Shown one piece after another: positions 28,280-37,180 of a DNA stretch of 64,000 nt. How positions within the stretch are numbered: position 1 is the stretch's first letter; every line of letters begins with the position of its first letter. The notes below the pieces were generated by a model. The model was not told the DNA's origin. It made no database searches and was given only the letters and a program-made list of their open reading frames with translations. This stretch comes from Megasphaera lornae. GTDB taxonomy: Bacteria; Bacillota; Negativicutes; Veillonellales; Megasphaeraceae. The stretch lies in contig NZ_AFIJ01000029.1 of assembly GCF_000214495.1 (NCBI RefSeq), positions 40,969-104,968 of the forward strand, read 5' to 3'. A program made the position numbers and the translations under genes.

Positions 28280-28831
28280 ATGAAACTGCTTATTGCCTCC
28301 GATATACACGGCTCCGCCTATTACTGTCGCCTGTTGCTGACGCGACTGCAGGAAGAACGGCCGGATACACTGTTACTGCTGGGCGATTTATTATACCACG
28401 GTCCGCGTAACGATTTACCGCGTGAATACGCTCCGAAAGAAGTCATCCGGATGCTCAATGACTGCCCGGTACGCAAACTGTGCGTACGCGGCAACTGCGA
28501 AGCGGAAGTCGATCAAATGGTTCTGAATTTTGCCGTATTGGCCGACTATGCCTTTTTCTATACGGGCGACCGCCAAATCTTCCTTACCCACGGCCACCGG
28601 TATAATCTCCGCCGCCTGCCGCCGTCTTTACACCCCGGCGATCTTCTCCTGCACGGCCATACGCATGTACCGGCCTGGCAAGCGTTCGGAAACCGCAACT
28701 ACTACCTGAATCCCGGCTCCGTTTCCTTGCCGAAAGAAGAAAGCCCGCACAGTTTCATGACCTTTGACGGGCATACCTTTGTTTGGCTGGACATAACCGA
28801 CGGGCAACCCTACCATACGTTGTGCTTATAA
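28280..28831 (+). CDS. yfcE: YfcE-type metallophosphodiesterase
   Basis: A 183-residue calcineurin-like phosphoesterase. Metal ligands are seen in SDIHGS, LGDLLYHGPRND, GNCEAEVDQ, THGH and HGHTHVP, in the order expected for YfcE/MJ0936 enzymes. In vitro these hydrolyse phosphodiesters; the biological substrate is unknown. The start ATG follows AAGGAG by seven bases; earlier in-frame codons run into the upstream terminator. It lies between two terminators that share the same stem, so it is a single-gene unit. Confidence 0.92.
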   Translation: MKLLIASDIHGSAYYCRLLLTRLQEERPDTLLLLGDLLYHGPRNDLPREYAPKEVIRMLNDCPVRKLCVRGNCEAEVDQMVLNFAVLADYAFFYTGDRQIFLTHGHRYNLRRLPPSLHPGDLLLHGHTHVPAWQAFGNRNYYLNPGSVSLPKEESPHSFMTFDGHTFVWLDITDGQPYHTLCL

Positions 28832-28843
28832 ACTGCGGCCTAT

Positions 28844-28881
28844 AAAAATAACGCAAACCGCTTACTCGGTCTGCGTTATTT
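28844..28881. terminator. Bidirectional terminator between yfcE and the purH-like gene
   Basis: AAAAATAACGCAAACCG pairs with CGGTCTGCGTTATTTTT with one mismatch. T-runs on both sides let it serve yfcE on the plus strand and the AICAR transformylase mRNA on the minus strand. Its arms nearly copy those at 28212-28246. Confidence 0.9.
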
Positions 28882-28888
28882 TTATATC

Positions 28889-29018
28889 CTTGCAACCGGC
28901 ACGTTCTCGTAAACGAGTGCCCGTTTTTTTCGGTACGAAAAGCGTCGGTTCAAGGGGAAAATACGACCTTATCTATACGGTCAACGACAAACTTTCCGAC
29001 CGTTTCACCGGTTGCAAG
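28889..29018. other. 130-bp stretch closed by an 11-bp perfect inverted repeat
   Basis: CTTGCAACCGG (28889-28899) and CCGGTTGCAAG (29008-29018) are exact inverse copies. Between them are an ACGGTC/GACCGT stem and a CTCG-TAAA-CGAG hairpin within GGCA...TGCC, followed on the plus strand by seven T (28923-28929). On the minus strand this is the 3' untranslated region of the AICAR transformylase mRNA, ahead of the shared terminator. It could be a branched 3'-UTR RNA or the remnant of a small inverted-repeat element. I see no target duplication and no protein. Confidence 0.5.
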
Positions 29019-29022
29019 AAAC

Positions 29023-30198
29023 TTAATGATGAAATAAACGAATGCCCGTCATGGCCATGGCAATGCCGTAGCGATCACAGGCGGCAATCACATGATCGTC
29101 ACGCACGGAACCGCCCGTTTGCGCAATATACGCCACACCGCTGCGATGCGCCCGTTCAATATTATCGCCGAACGGGAAAAAGGCGTCGCTGCCTAACGAC
29201 ACTCCCTGTAATTGTTGTATCCAGGCTTTTTTATCCGCTGCCGACAAAACGGGCGGCCGCGTCGTAAACAGCCGTTGCCACACACCGTCCGCCCGCACCT
29301 CTTCCTGCTCGTCGGAAACATACACATCAATCGCATTGTCCCGCTCCGGACGCCGCAGATCCGCGCGAAACGGCAACGCCAATACTTGCGGATGTTGCCG
29401 TAACCACCACACATCCGCCTTATGACCCGCCAACCGCGTGCAATGGATACGCGACTGCTGACCGGCACCGACGCCGATCGTCATGCCGTCCTTGACATAG
29501 CAAACCGAATTGGATTGAGTATACTTCAGCGTAATTAAGGCAATGAGCAAATCCCGTTGCGCCGCCGCGGGAATTTCCTTCTGCCGCGTCGGTATCCGCG
29601 TCAGTACGGAAGGCGTCAGCGCTACCGTATTGCGTTCCTGCGCAAACGTAATGCCGAACACGTCTTTGCTCTCCACAGGCGCCGGCACATACGTCGGATC
29701 CATTTGCAAAATACAATAGCGACCGCCTTTTTTCGTTTTTAAAATCGCCAACGCTTCCTCCGTATAATCGGGAGCAATCACGCCGTCCGAAACTTCCCGC
29801 TGCAAAAGCTTGGCCGTTGCCGCATCGCAACACGCCGACAGGGCCGCAAAATCACCGTATGAACTCAGCCGATCCGCGCCGCGCGCACACGCATACGCCG
29901 TCGCCAACGGGGTTAAAGGCAGATCCTCGACATAGTATATTTTTTTCAACGTATCGCTCATCGCCGTCGCCACCGCCGCCCCGGCCGGACTGACATGCTT
30001 AAAGGAAGCGGCCGCCGGCTGTCCCGTTACCGTTGCCAATTCCCGTACCAGTTGAAAACTGTTGAACGCATCCAACAAATTAATATAACCGGGATTGCCG
30101 TTACGCACAACAAACGGCAATTCGCCGCCGTCTTTTCGATACACGCGAGCCGCCGCCTGATGCGGATTACACCCGTATTTCAAAGGCAATTCTTGCAT
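29023..30198 (-). CDS. Stand-alone AICAR transformylase (PurH C-terminal domain type)
   Basis: A 391-residue protein matching only the AICAR formyltransferase half of PurH, which converts AICAR to FAICAR with 10-formyl-THF. It begins PLKYGCNPHQAAARVY and ends in the family's terminal GIRLFHH, with the FKHVSPAGAAV active-site segment. The IMP cyclohydrolase (MGS-fold) half of normal PurH (about 510 residues) is absent by design, as in similar Clostridial proteins. The start ATG follows GGGAGGGATAGGA. A ZTP riboswitch with an intrinsic terminator lies immediately upstream, so the gene should be induced when ZMP/ZTP builds up, a logical control for an AICAR-consuming enzyme. Confidence 0.9.
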   Translation of the reverse strand: MQELPLKYGCNPHQAAARVYRKDGGELPFVVRNGNPGYINLLDAFNSFQLVRELATVTGQPAAASFKHVSPAGAAVATAMSDTLKKIYYVEDLPLTPLATAYACARGADRLSSYGDFAALSACCDAATAKLLQREVSDGVIAPDYTEEALAILKTKKGGRYCILQMDPTYVPAPVESKDVFGITFAQERNTVALTPSVLTRIPTRQKEIPAAAQRDLLIALITLKYTQSNSVCYVKDGMTIGVGAGQQSRIHCTRLAGHKADVWWLRQHPQVLALPFRADLRRPERDNAIDVYVSDEQEEVRADGVWQRLFTTRPPVLSAADKKAWIQQLQGVSLGSDAFFPFGDNIERAHRSGVAYIAQTGGSVRDDHVIAACDRYGIAMAMTGIRLFHH

Positions 30199-30227
30199 TC
30201 CTATCCCTCCCGAATAAATAAAAGGAC

Positions 30228-30322
30228 AAAAAAATACCGACACTTCCGGACACTTTGCCCAGACGGTCGGCTATCGACAACCATGTTCCCTGTGGTAACT
30301 CCACTTCCGTCAGTCGCATGAT
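30228..30322 (-). promoter_or_regulatory. ZTP (pfl-type) riboswitch with terminator, controlling AICAR transformylase
   Basis: On the minus strand the leader shows GCGACTGACGG, a GTGG/CCAC hairpin, CAGGGAAC and the highly conserved 3' element ACCGTCTGGGCA, the core of the pfl/ZTP aptamer. The pairing GACGG...CCGTC covaries from the more common GGCG...CGCC. The 3' element can instead join a terminator hairpin (CCGAC..TCTGG / CCGGA..GTCGG) ending in seven T. Ligand binding should favour read-through into the gene. Aptamer part about 30256-30322. Confidence 0.88.
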
Positions 30323-30330
30323 TCTCTTTC

Positions 30331-30358
30331 ATTATACCACTCCCGCTTTTCCTGTCAA
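30331..30358 (-). promoter_or_regulatory. Promoter of the ZTP riboswitch/AICAR transformylase transcript
   Basis: Perfect TTGACA (30353-30358) and TATAAT (30331-30336) are separated by 16 bp on the minus strand, with the aptamer starting within about 20 bases. Confidence 0.85.
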
Positions 30359-30579
30359 TACCGCCGGCCCGCCGCACTGCGGCATACGTTGAAAACGACT
30401 GTTCCGTATTGTTTTATTATCGGTTATGATTGTTATTTTTAATACATGGCACACTTACCGCTTTTCTTTCTCCTCCCGGACTGCAATGTTTTTCATGTCA
30501 ACTGTCGTAAAATATATGTCTGAATGGATTATTTTTAATCGTTTCGGAGTAGAATGTATTTTATTTTAACGGTATGATT

Positions 30580-30599
30580 GATAAAGAAAATTATTTATC
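30580..30599 (+). promoter_or_regulatory. Possible Fur-like operator before the giant TonB receptor
   Basis: GATAAAGAAAATTATTTATC has GATAAA and TTTATC as inverted arms and resembles a Fur box with one extra base. It lies 26 bp before the start codon in an AT-rich leader. The rest of the 30360-30624 gap holds no gene that I can see. The match is weaker than the Fur boxes at 60183 and 60327. Confidence 0.35.
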
Positions 30600-30624
30600 T
30601 TTTCATTAAAGGGGATGTTTTGTT

Positions 30625-33600
30625 ATGAACTTGCTCAAAGGAAACACATCGCGCTACGCGTTTTTGTTGTCCTGCGCCGTGCTGACATGGCTGACCGCGC
30701 CGCCGGCAGTACACGCCGCTACCGTATCCACAAAGGATGTCTATGTAAAAGCCACGGCGGCGGAAGAAGAAGCGAAATTTGAATCACAACAAAAAACGAT
30801 CATTACCAAAAAAGACATTGAAAAAAAACAGGCCAAATCGGCGGAAGATATTGTCTTTCAGGAAACCGGCGTAACCCGTACGGTCGACAGCATGGGTAAT
30901 GTGGGCGTTTCCATTCGCGGTGCCGAACCGCGGCATACTCTCATTCTCGTGGACGGACAGGAAGCCTTGGGAGGCTTGGCCAAATACAGCGGTGCCGGCG
31001 ACGAATTACAACGTATCGGCACGGAAAACGTGGATCACATTGAAATCATCCAAGGTGCGGCGAGTGCCAAATACGGTTCCGGCGCCATGGGCGGGGTCAT
31101 CAACGTCATTACGACCAAACCTACGAAAAAAGCCGGTCTGAAATTTAATGTAGAAGGGCGCCGCGATCGCGATACGGCCCAATCCACGCCGGGCACCAAC
31201 GCCTATCTCCGGGCCGACTCGGGAAAAATCGGCAAAATCAGCTTTGCCCTTTACGGCAATAAGCGGGATCTCCTGCCCATTTACTCCAACCGCATACGCC
31301 GGGAAGTATTGGCCACCCAAGAAGAAGCGGACGCCAATGCCTATGAAAAAAACTCCCTCCGTTTTTACGGCACCAATGCCAATGCCGGCATATCCGCTCA
31401 TTATGATATAGATGCTAATCATACGTTGGATACACGGGCGGATCACTATCAGGAGTCGCTCGAACGTTTCATCAAACGAACCACTTCCTACTTGGAACCG
31501 CAAGTACATTATAAGCGTGATCTGAAACGAAATACGGGGAATATTGCCTATACCGGAAAAAATGATACCAGTGATTGGAAAGTAGAATTTAACTATACTC
31601 GTACGAAAGAAACCGATATTACCTTAACCAGTGATTACGGCAAAAGCACCTACGAAGGAAAAAACACCTTGGATGCGGTCGATGAAGTCAATCACGGTGA
31701 ATGGAAGGGCGAATTTACCATGAATCGCCAAGTCAACGACAAGCATCTTCTGTCCTACGGCTTCGGCTATGCCCATGAAGACGGCGAAGGCAGCCGTGTA
31801 AAAATGGCGCCTGAAACCTACCTTCGTTCCATCAACCCGTATGACTACGATAAAAGTTTGTATGTACATCATGGCGAAGCGTCTTCTAAAATACATAAGC
31901 ATAATTTAAAAATTGATAAAAACGGTTCTCTCATCTGGGATAAAGAATCCGAATATTATGGATATCACGGGGAAGAACAGCCCCCTTATGATGAAAGCTA
32001 CAAACCCGAAATGACCGCCAAAGAGGAGCGGAATATGGGAGTGCCGGACAATTGGGGGGAGCCCATCGGCAATGCGGCGGAAACCAAACAAATGCTCGCC
32101 CAAAATCCCGATCGCTATAAAGCCTATTCCTTTGTAGATACTACCAAACCGTGGGGCTATGATACGGAACGTAAGTTTTTACCCCAGTTTACCTATGAAG
32201 AATGGAAACAATACTTAGATCCCTCTTTTGCCGGTAAAGGTTCCTCTTCTCATCTGACACTCACCGGCGGTGACGGTACAAATACGGATAAAGAACGGCG
32301 TTCTTTATTTTCCCGCAATCCCGACGCCTACTATCGGTACAAAGCCTTTAATGAAACGCTAAAAAATCTGGAAACAGCACGCCAAGCCTATAATAAATAT
32401 ATTATAGACACGGAATTCGGCGGCAACGAAAAAAAATACGAAACATATATCCTCAATTATGTCAAAAAACATAATGCATTTCCTGAAAATTATAAGCCCA
32501 CTATGAAAGATTATGGGACAACCTACGGGAATGCTAAAGATCTCACCGATAATTACGGCACAAATGATCTGAAAGATTATTACGCCCTCTTGTACTACGG
32601 CACGACGTGGAACTTCCCTTCGGCATTCATGAAGGCCAACGGTAAAATTTTCCGGGAAGAATATAATCAAAATCAAAATAAACAACTCGTCGGCAAAGCG
32701 GCACTCAATAAAGCGCACGTCTTCCTGCAAGATACGTGGCAACTCAATGAAAATACCATTTTATACCCCATTATCCGTTTGGATCACACGAACCTTTTCG
32801 GCAATAATGTATCCTTTACTATGGGCGTGACCCATACTCTCGGCGGTAATGTGCATCGTCGCTTTAAAGCCAATGTCGGCACCTCCTACACGGCTCCCGG
32901 GTTGGGCGAATTATACTATTGTTGGGAAATGTTCGGGCCGCATGTGTTAAAAGCCAATCCCGACGGCAGCGGTACGGCTCGTCTCGGTTGGTATTGGCAG
33001 GGAAATCCCGACTTAAAACCGGAAAAAGGCTTTAATGTGGATGTTTCCATTGAAGGAGAAAATGCGAAAACCTACACGAAACTGACCCTGTTCCACAACA
33101 AGATTGATAATTATTTAACCCTCTATAATACGGGCAAATTAATCGATTTTAATCCCGAAGCGGATGAATCGACCATTCTCGGTATTTTCAAATATTTCCA
33201 TGCACCCGATCGTATTTACAGTTTCAAAAACATCGGTCGTGCCGAAATTACCGGTGCCGAACTGGAAATCAAACATCAATTTAACACTTCCCTCAAAGGT
33301 CGTATCGGCTATACCTGGCTTCATGCCATTAACACCAGCGATCCTACCATGCCTCGTCAATTATTAGATAAACCCAAACATAAAATCAATATAGGCTTGG
33401 ATTATGAAAATAAAAAAACCGGTTGGAGCGGCAGTATCTGGGGAGAATACTATATTAACATGCTCGACAGCAATTCCGTGGCGGGCAATAAAAATACGCT
33501 AACGACGGAACGCATAAAAAATCCCAAACAAACCGGGGATTCTCTTTTTGATAAAGCTAAACTGCATTATGACATTCTCGACAAAAAAACCGTCGACATG

Positions 33601-36123
33601 TATCAACGGAAAACCTACGGCATATGGAATATTATGATCCAAAAGAAAATAAATAAAGATTCCCTCGTCTACTTCGGTATTGACAACCTCTTTAACCATC
33701 GTGACGATGACCGTGCCTTTTCCGCTCGCACCTTCCGTTTCGGCGCCAACTTCAAACTGGACTTAAGTGCGAAGCAAAAATTGGAAGATTTCATACCGAA
33801 AGAATTAAAAGGAAAGATTTCTCCCTTACTGCTCGCCGGATTTTTAGATCGTCCGTTTGATGCCGGTCAAACGACTGCTATCCGCATCTTCGGCGACTAT
33901 CGTGCCCGTATGGACAGCCACCTCGGGGAAAACCGTCCTGCCGTACGCGTTACCGAATCCAGTTCCATTGACGACGGCGCCGTAAAAGCCCTGCAAAATA
34001 AAGCGGACCACGGTTTCTCTCAGCGGATACGCTTAGGTCTCCACGCAAAAGTAGCTGCCCATACGCACCTGACACTTGTCGGCAGTGCTGCCGCAGTAAA
34101 AGAAACGGATACGGCCCAAACCGCCGTCGATAACCGCAGTATCAACAAAGTACGGATTGAAAAAGCCGATATTACCCGCCATACGGCTGCTTGGGATGTA
34201 TCCCTCGGACGGCTGAACGAAAAAATGGGCATCACCGGGTACTGGTTTAATCAATCTTTCGACGGTGCCCGCCTACTATACACCGACAAAAATTCGCAAT
34301 TCCGTGTCGGGTTCGGCGACTTTTCCCACAGTACGGGAGTCACGGACTCCGCCTATACGCATGCCGAATACGATGTATTTTACCGTACACCGACAGTTAA
34401 CGAATTAATGGGTGTGCACTATGAGGGCGGACAGCTTAAACTTACAGAGTCTAAAGAAACCTATGGGAACAAACTCAATTACTATCGGCAACTTGCCAAC
34501 ATACGAGATGCGGAAGCTTCTTCCTTAAACCAATTAAAAGCCGAAAAACAACAGGCCGAGGACTCAGCCAATGAGTGGTATAAAAAATACAGTGAACGTG
34601 CCGATAAAATAGGTTTAAACAACGCTGGCAAGGATCCGGAATGTATAGACTACGATGCAAAAATGAATAAAGAGTTAGCCAAAGCAGAAGAACTGAAGAC
34701 AAAAATAGAGCAGGCTGAAAAAGAATTATATCCGCATGATTTATCGACCCGGCTCGAAGTAGTACAACGCTTGCAATCCTTGGCTAAAAAAACCTACAGC
34801 AAAGAATTGCATACTAAAAAATATTTTATAGAAACTCCTGAATTAACGGCATCGTATACCCATAAGACCCATGATGAGGATACGGGCCAAGACTATGATG
34901 ATATGGAAAACTTTACCGTTCCGGGCTATGCTAAGCCGAATAACACAGCCCCCGAAGATGTCGCCATGAGAAAGAAGTATGAAGTGTCTTTAGATGAAAC
35001 ACGCATGCTCACGGACGGAAAAGCCTACTTACAAGAATGGTATCAAGCCCACAAAACGCAGCTCCTTACGTACTATAACAGCAAGATAAAGGAACTCGCT
35101 GAAAGTAAGGCCGCGGACAATAATCATACTAACATAACAATAAAGCAACTGACGGAAAAAGATCTCGATGACATGCATTATGTCGATAAATTATACGAAG
35201 AAAATTTCACAAAAACAGCCTCCTATAATAGCCTTTTTGACGGAGAGCACTCTTCTGTCATTGCCAATTACTTTAAAGGTATTCAGGCTGCCCTTACCGA
35301 AGGGGACGGAAACAGTACGCTGCCTCGGGAAGCATTTGAAAAAGAAATAGGTCGCCCCATATTGACCAAGGGAAATCTGCTGCGCCGCGATACGATTGCT
35401 CCGATTAAGCGGGCTATATTCTTCCAATATCGTCGTAAAGCGACCAATCGTCTCGGCCTTACGGCATGGTTTTTCCGCTCTGTCGGCAATCAAGAACAGC
35501 AATACAAAATTGCCGACTATGATCTCAAAGACTATGACAAAATGGGGCATAAAATTGTCGATAATCGCAACGATACCCATGTGTTCCGCAAAGCGGTCAA
35601 TGTCTTTGCTATCGGGGCGAAGTATCAAGTAACCTCCCTCTCCTCTATTTCCTTCGATTTCGGAATAAACCGCTCCGAGTTGGGGCGGTATCTCAACGGG
35701 AACACCAAGAGTGAACAATATATCGATCCGAGTATTTCCGATCCGAACAGCTCCGTTTATACGTCCCGGTTCCTCATGAACGGTCGAACCTTGGGCAAGA
35801 ATCCCAAATTCTTCGATATTCGTTTTGACTTCGGTCGCCACGATTACCGTCTGCCGGGCTCCTGGAGCGCCTTCGGCGACTACAAGTATTTTGAACACGG
35901 CGCCTTCTTCGGCGGCAACGGTACGGAAGGCTTGCCGGATCGCTATTTGGACGGCGTCAAGAGCTTCACGCTCGGCGGTGCCTATGTACCGAGAAAGAAT
36001 ATGCTCTTAGAAGCTTACTATACGTTTGATGCCCAAAGTACGGGCAAGCGGGATACGTTATACGGGCCGGAACAATTCAAACTCGGCAATTACACCCGCC
36101 TGCAACTTACGTATAAATTCTGA
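30625..36123 (+). CDS. Giant TonB-dependent receptor fused to a second outer-membrane barrel
   Basis: A 1,832-residue protein, two to three times the usual receptor length, without an internal stop. A signal peptide (cleavage near VHA/ATV) precedes a TonB-box-like segment (TKDVYVKATA). A plug follows (about 60-175, with SIRGAEPRHTLILVDG and SAKYGSGAMGGVINVIT). Barrel 1 seems to close near 1046 (FRFGANFKL). A second set of strands runs from about 1085 (IRIFGDYRARM) to the terminal Phe (LQLTYKF) and resembles Negativicute porins (AAWDVSLGRLNE, FDGARLLY). Each half carries a hydrophilic insert of about 310 residues (385-697 and 1275-1590, the latter coiled-coil-like). It is transcribed alone, with a strong terminator. 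Substrate unknown; iron or heme is a guess from the Fur-like site. Confidence 0.85.
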   Translation: MNLLKGNTSRYAFLLSCAVLTWLTAPPAVHAATVSTKDVYVKATAAEEEAKFESQQKTIITKKDIEKKQAKSAEDIVFQETGVTRTVDSMGNVGVSIRGAEPRHTLILVDGQEALGGLAKYSGAGDELQRIGTENVDHIEIIQGAASAKYGSGAMGGVINVITTKPTKKAGLKFNVEGRRDRDTAQSTPGTNAYLRADSGKIGKISFALYGNKRDLLPIYSNRIRREVLATQEEADANAYEKNSLRFYGTNANAGISAHYDIDANHTLDTRADHYQESLERFIKRTTSYLEPQVHYKRDLKRNTGNIAYTGKNDTSDWKVEFNYTRTKETDITLTSDYGKSTYEGKNTLDAVDEVNHGEWKGEFTMNRQVNDKHLLSYGFGYAHEDGEGSRVKMAPETYLRSINPYDYDKSLYVHHGEASSKIHKHNLKIDKNGSLIWDKESEYYGYHGEEQPPYDESYKPEMTAKEERNMGVPDNWGEPIGNAAETKQMLAQNPDRYKAYSFVDTTKPWGYDTERKFLPQFTYEEWKQYLDPSFAGKGSSSHLTLTGGDGTNTDKERRSLFSRNPDAYYRYKAFNETLKNLETARQAYNKYIIDTEFGGNEKKYETYILNYVKKHNAFPENYKPTMKDYGTTYGNAKDLTDNYGTNDLKDYYALLYYGTTWNFPSAFMKANGKIFREEYNQNQNKQLVGKAALNKAHVFLQDTWQLNENTILYPIIRLDHTNLFGNNVSFTMGVTHTLGGNVHRRFKANVGTSYTAPGLGELYYCWEMFGPHVLKANPDGSGTARLGWYWQGNPDLKPEKGFNVDVSIEGENAKTYTKLTLFHNKIDNYLTLYNTGKLIDFNPEADESTILGIFKYFHAPDRIYSFKNIGRAEITGAELEIKHQFNTSLKGRIGYTWLHAINTSDPTMPRQLLDKPKHKINIGLDYENKKTGWSGSIWGEYYINMLDSNSVAGNKNTLTTERIKNPKQTGDSLFDKAKLHYDILDKKTVDMYQRKTYGIWNIMIQKKINKDSLVYFGIDNLFNHRDDDRAFSARTFRFGANFKLDLSAKQKLEDFIPKELKGKISPLLLAGFLDRPFDAGQTTAIRIFGDYRARMDSHLGENRPAVRVTESSSIDDGAVKALQNKADHGFSQRIRLGLHAKVAAHTHLTLVGSAAAVKETDTAQTAVDNRSINKVRIEKADITRHTAAWDVSLGRLNEKMGITGYWFNQSFDGARLLYTDKNSQFRVGFGDFSHSTGVTDSAYTHAEYDVFYRTPTVNELMGVHYEGGQLKLTESKETYGNKLNYYRQLANIRDAEASSLNQLKAEKQQAEDSANEWYKKYSERADKIGLNNAGKDPECIDYDAKMNKELAKAEELKTKIEQAEKELYPHDLSTRLEVVQRLQSLAKKTYSKELHTKKYFIETPELTASYTHKTHDEDTGQDYDDMENFTVPGYAKPNNTAPEDVAMRKKYEVSLDETRMLTDGKAYLQEWYQAHKTQLLTYYNSKIKELAESKAADNNHTNITIKQLTEKDLDDMHYVDKLYEENFTKTASYNSLFDGEHSSVIANYFKGIQAALTEGDGNSTLPREAFEKEIGRPILTKGNLLRRDTIAPIKRAIFFQYRRKATNRLGLTAWFFRSVGNQEQQYKIADYDLKDYDKMGHKIVDNRNDTHVFRKAVNVFAIGAKYQVTSLSSISFDFGINRSELGRYLNGNTKSEQYIDPSISDPNSSVYTSRFLMNGRTLGKNPKFFDIRFDFGRHDYRLPGSWSAFGDYKYFEHGAFFGGNGTEGLPDRYLDGVKSFTLGGAYVPRKNMLLEAYYTFDAQSTGKRDTLYGPEQFKLGNYTRLQLTYKF

Positions 36124-36155
36124 TTCCGCTTTCTCTCTATTCTCTACAACATACA

Positions 36156-36197
36156 AAAAGAACCGCCCCATGCGCAACCGCATGGGGCGGTTCTTTT
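36156..36197. terminator. Bidirectional terminator between the giant receptor and ribF
   Basis: A perfect 19-bp stem (arms AAAAGAACCGCCCCATGCG and its inverse) with a CAAC loop and a T-run at each end. It serves both converging transcripts. Confidence 0.95.
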
Positions 36198-36204
36198 GCA
36201 GAAA

Positions 36205-37167
36205 TTATAAACTCACCGTTTCCAAATCCTGTAACGCCTGCCGAGTGAGAAAATATTGTCGCACTACTTCTTTATCTTGTTGCATTTGCGTAATCAACGC
36301 TGCCACCGTAGGAAACTGTTTTTCTTCCCGTATACGCCGCAAAAAAGACACCGTAATATCTTGGCCGTATATATCCTCGTGCCAATCCAAAATATGAGTT
36401 TCCACCCGTCGATACTGGCGGGTAAACGTCGGATTGGCACCTACATTGGTCATCGCCGGCAACCATTGCCCCTGCCGACTCACTTCCGTAATATACACGC
36501 CGTCTGCCGGTACGGCCATATGCGGGGCTAAATGAAGATTGGCCGTAGGAAAGCCGATGGTACGCCCGCGCCGATCGCCGTCCGCCACCGTCCCGGTCAT
36601 GGCAAACGGACGCCCCAACAATCTTCCGGCTTCTTCCACGTTGCCGCAGGCAATCAACTGCCGTATTTTTGTACTGCTAATCGGTTCGAGGCCTTGCGGA
36701 TCCGGCACCAGGGGCAGCACCTGTACCGGCGTACGATGCTTCTTCATATACGCCGCCAAGGTTTCCGTATTGCCGCCGGCACCGGCGCCATACGTAAAAT
36801 TTTCTCCTACGACGATCGCCGCGGGACAGAACGTTTCCTGCAACTGCCGACAAAATGCGGTCGGCGTTTCCGCCATAAGTTCTTTCGTCATCGGCAGCAG
36901 CACCAACACATCAACGCCCACATCGGCAATATATTGAATTTTTTGTGCCGTAGTCGCCAATCGCAGCGGTTCCTTTTCGGGGTGCAACACCGACAGCGGA
37001 TGGGCGGAAAAGGTGACCACCGCCGCTTTCCTGTGCAGTTTTTTCGCTTCCGCCATAGCCGCCCGCATGACGGCGCGATGGCCCATATGCACACCGTCAA
37101 AGGTGCCCAACGCCACTACGGCGGCGTGACATCCGGTAATTTCCTGAAAGGAATGAAATACTTCCAT
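36205..37167 (-). CDS. ribF: RibF, riboflavin kinase / FAD synthetase
   Basis: A 320-residue bifunctional enzyme making FMN and FAD. The N-terminal adenylyltransferase has LGTFDGVHMGHRAVM and ISSTKIRQLI; the C-terminal kinase has GRTIGFPTANL and GVYITEV. Full family length. The ATG follows GAGGTTAGTAT, 13 bp after truB. It is the last gene of the rimP-nusA-infB operon, its usual place in Firmicutes. No FMN riboswitch is visible. Confidence 0.96.
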   Translation of the reverse strand: MEVFHSFQEITGCHAAVVALGTFDGVHMGHRAVMRAAMAEAKKLHRKAAVVTFSAHPLSVLHPEKEPLRLATTAQKIQYIADVGVDVLVLLPMTKELMAETPTAFCRQLQETFCPAAIVVGENFTYGAGAGGNTETLAAYMKKHRTPVQVLPLVPDPQGLEPISSTKIRQLIACGNVEEAGRLLGRPFAMTGTVADGDRRGRTIGFPTANLHLAPHMAVPADGVYITEVSRQGQWLPAMTNVGANPTFTRQYRRVETHILDWHEDIYGQDITVSFLRRIREEKQFPTVAALITQMQQDKEVVRQYFLTRQALQDLETVSL

Positions 37168-37180
37168 ATACTAACCTCAA

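Noticed and set aside
28889-29018. Mobile element (MITE) call for the inverted-repeat stretch
   Set aside because: No target-site duplication and no second copy in the window; it is kept only as an unexplained structure.
35191-35898. Minus-strand open frame of 235 codons inside the giant receptor
   Set aside because: It is antisense to a continuous receptor reading frame and has no initiation signal.
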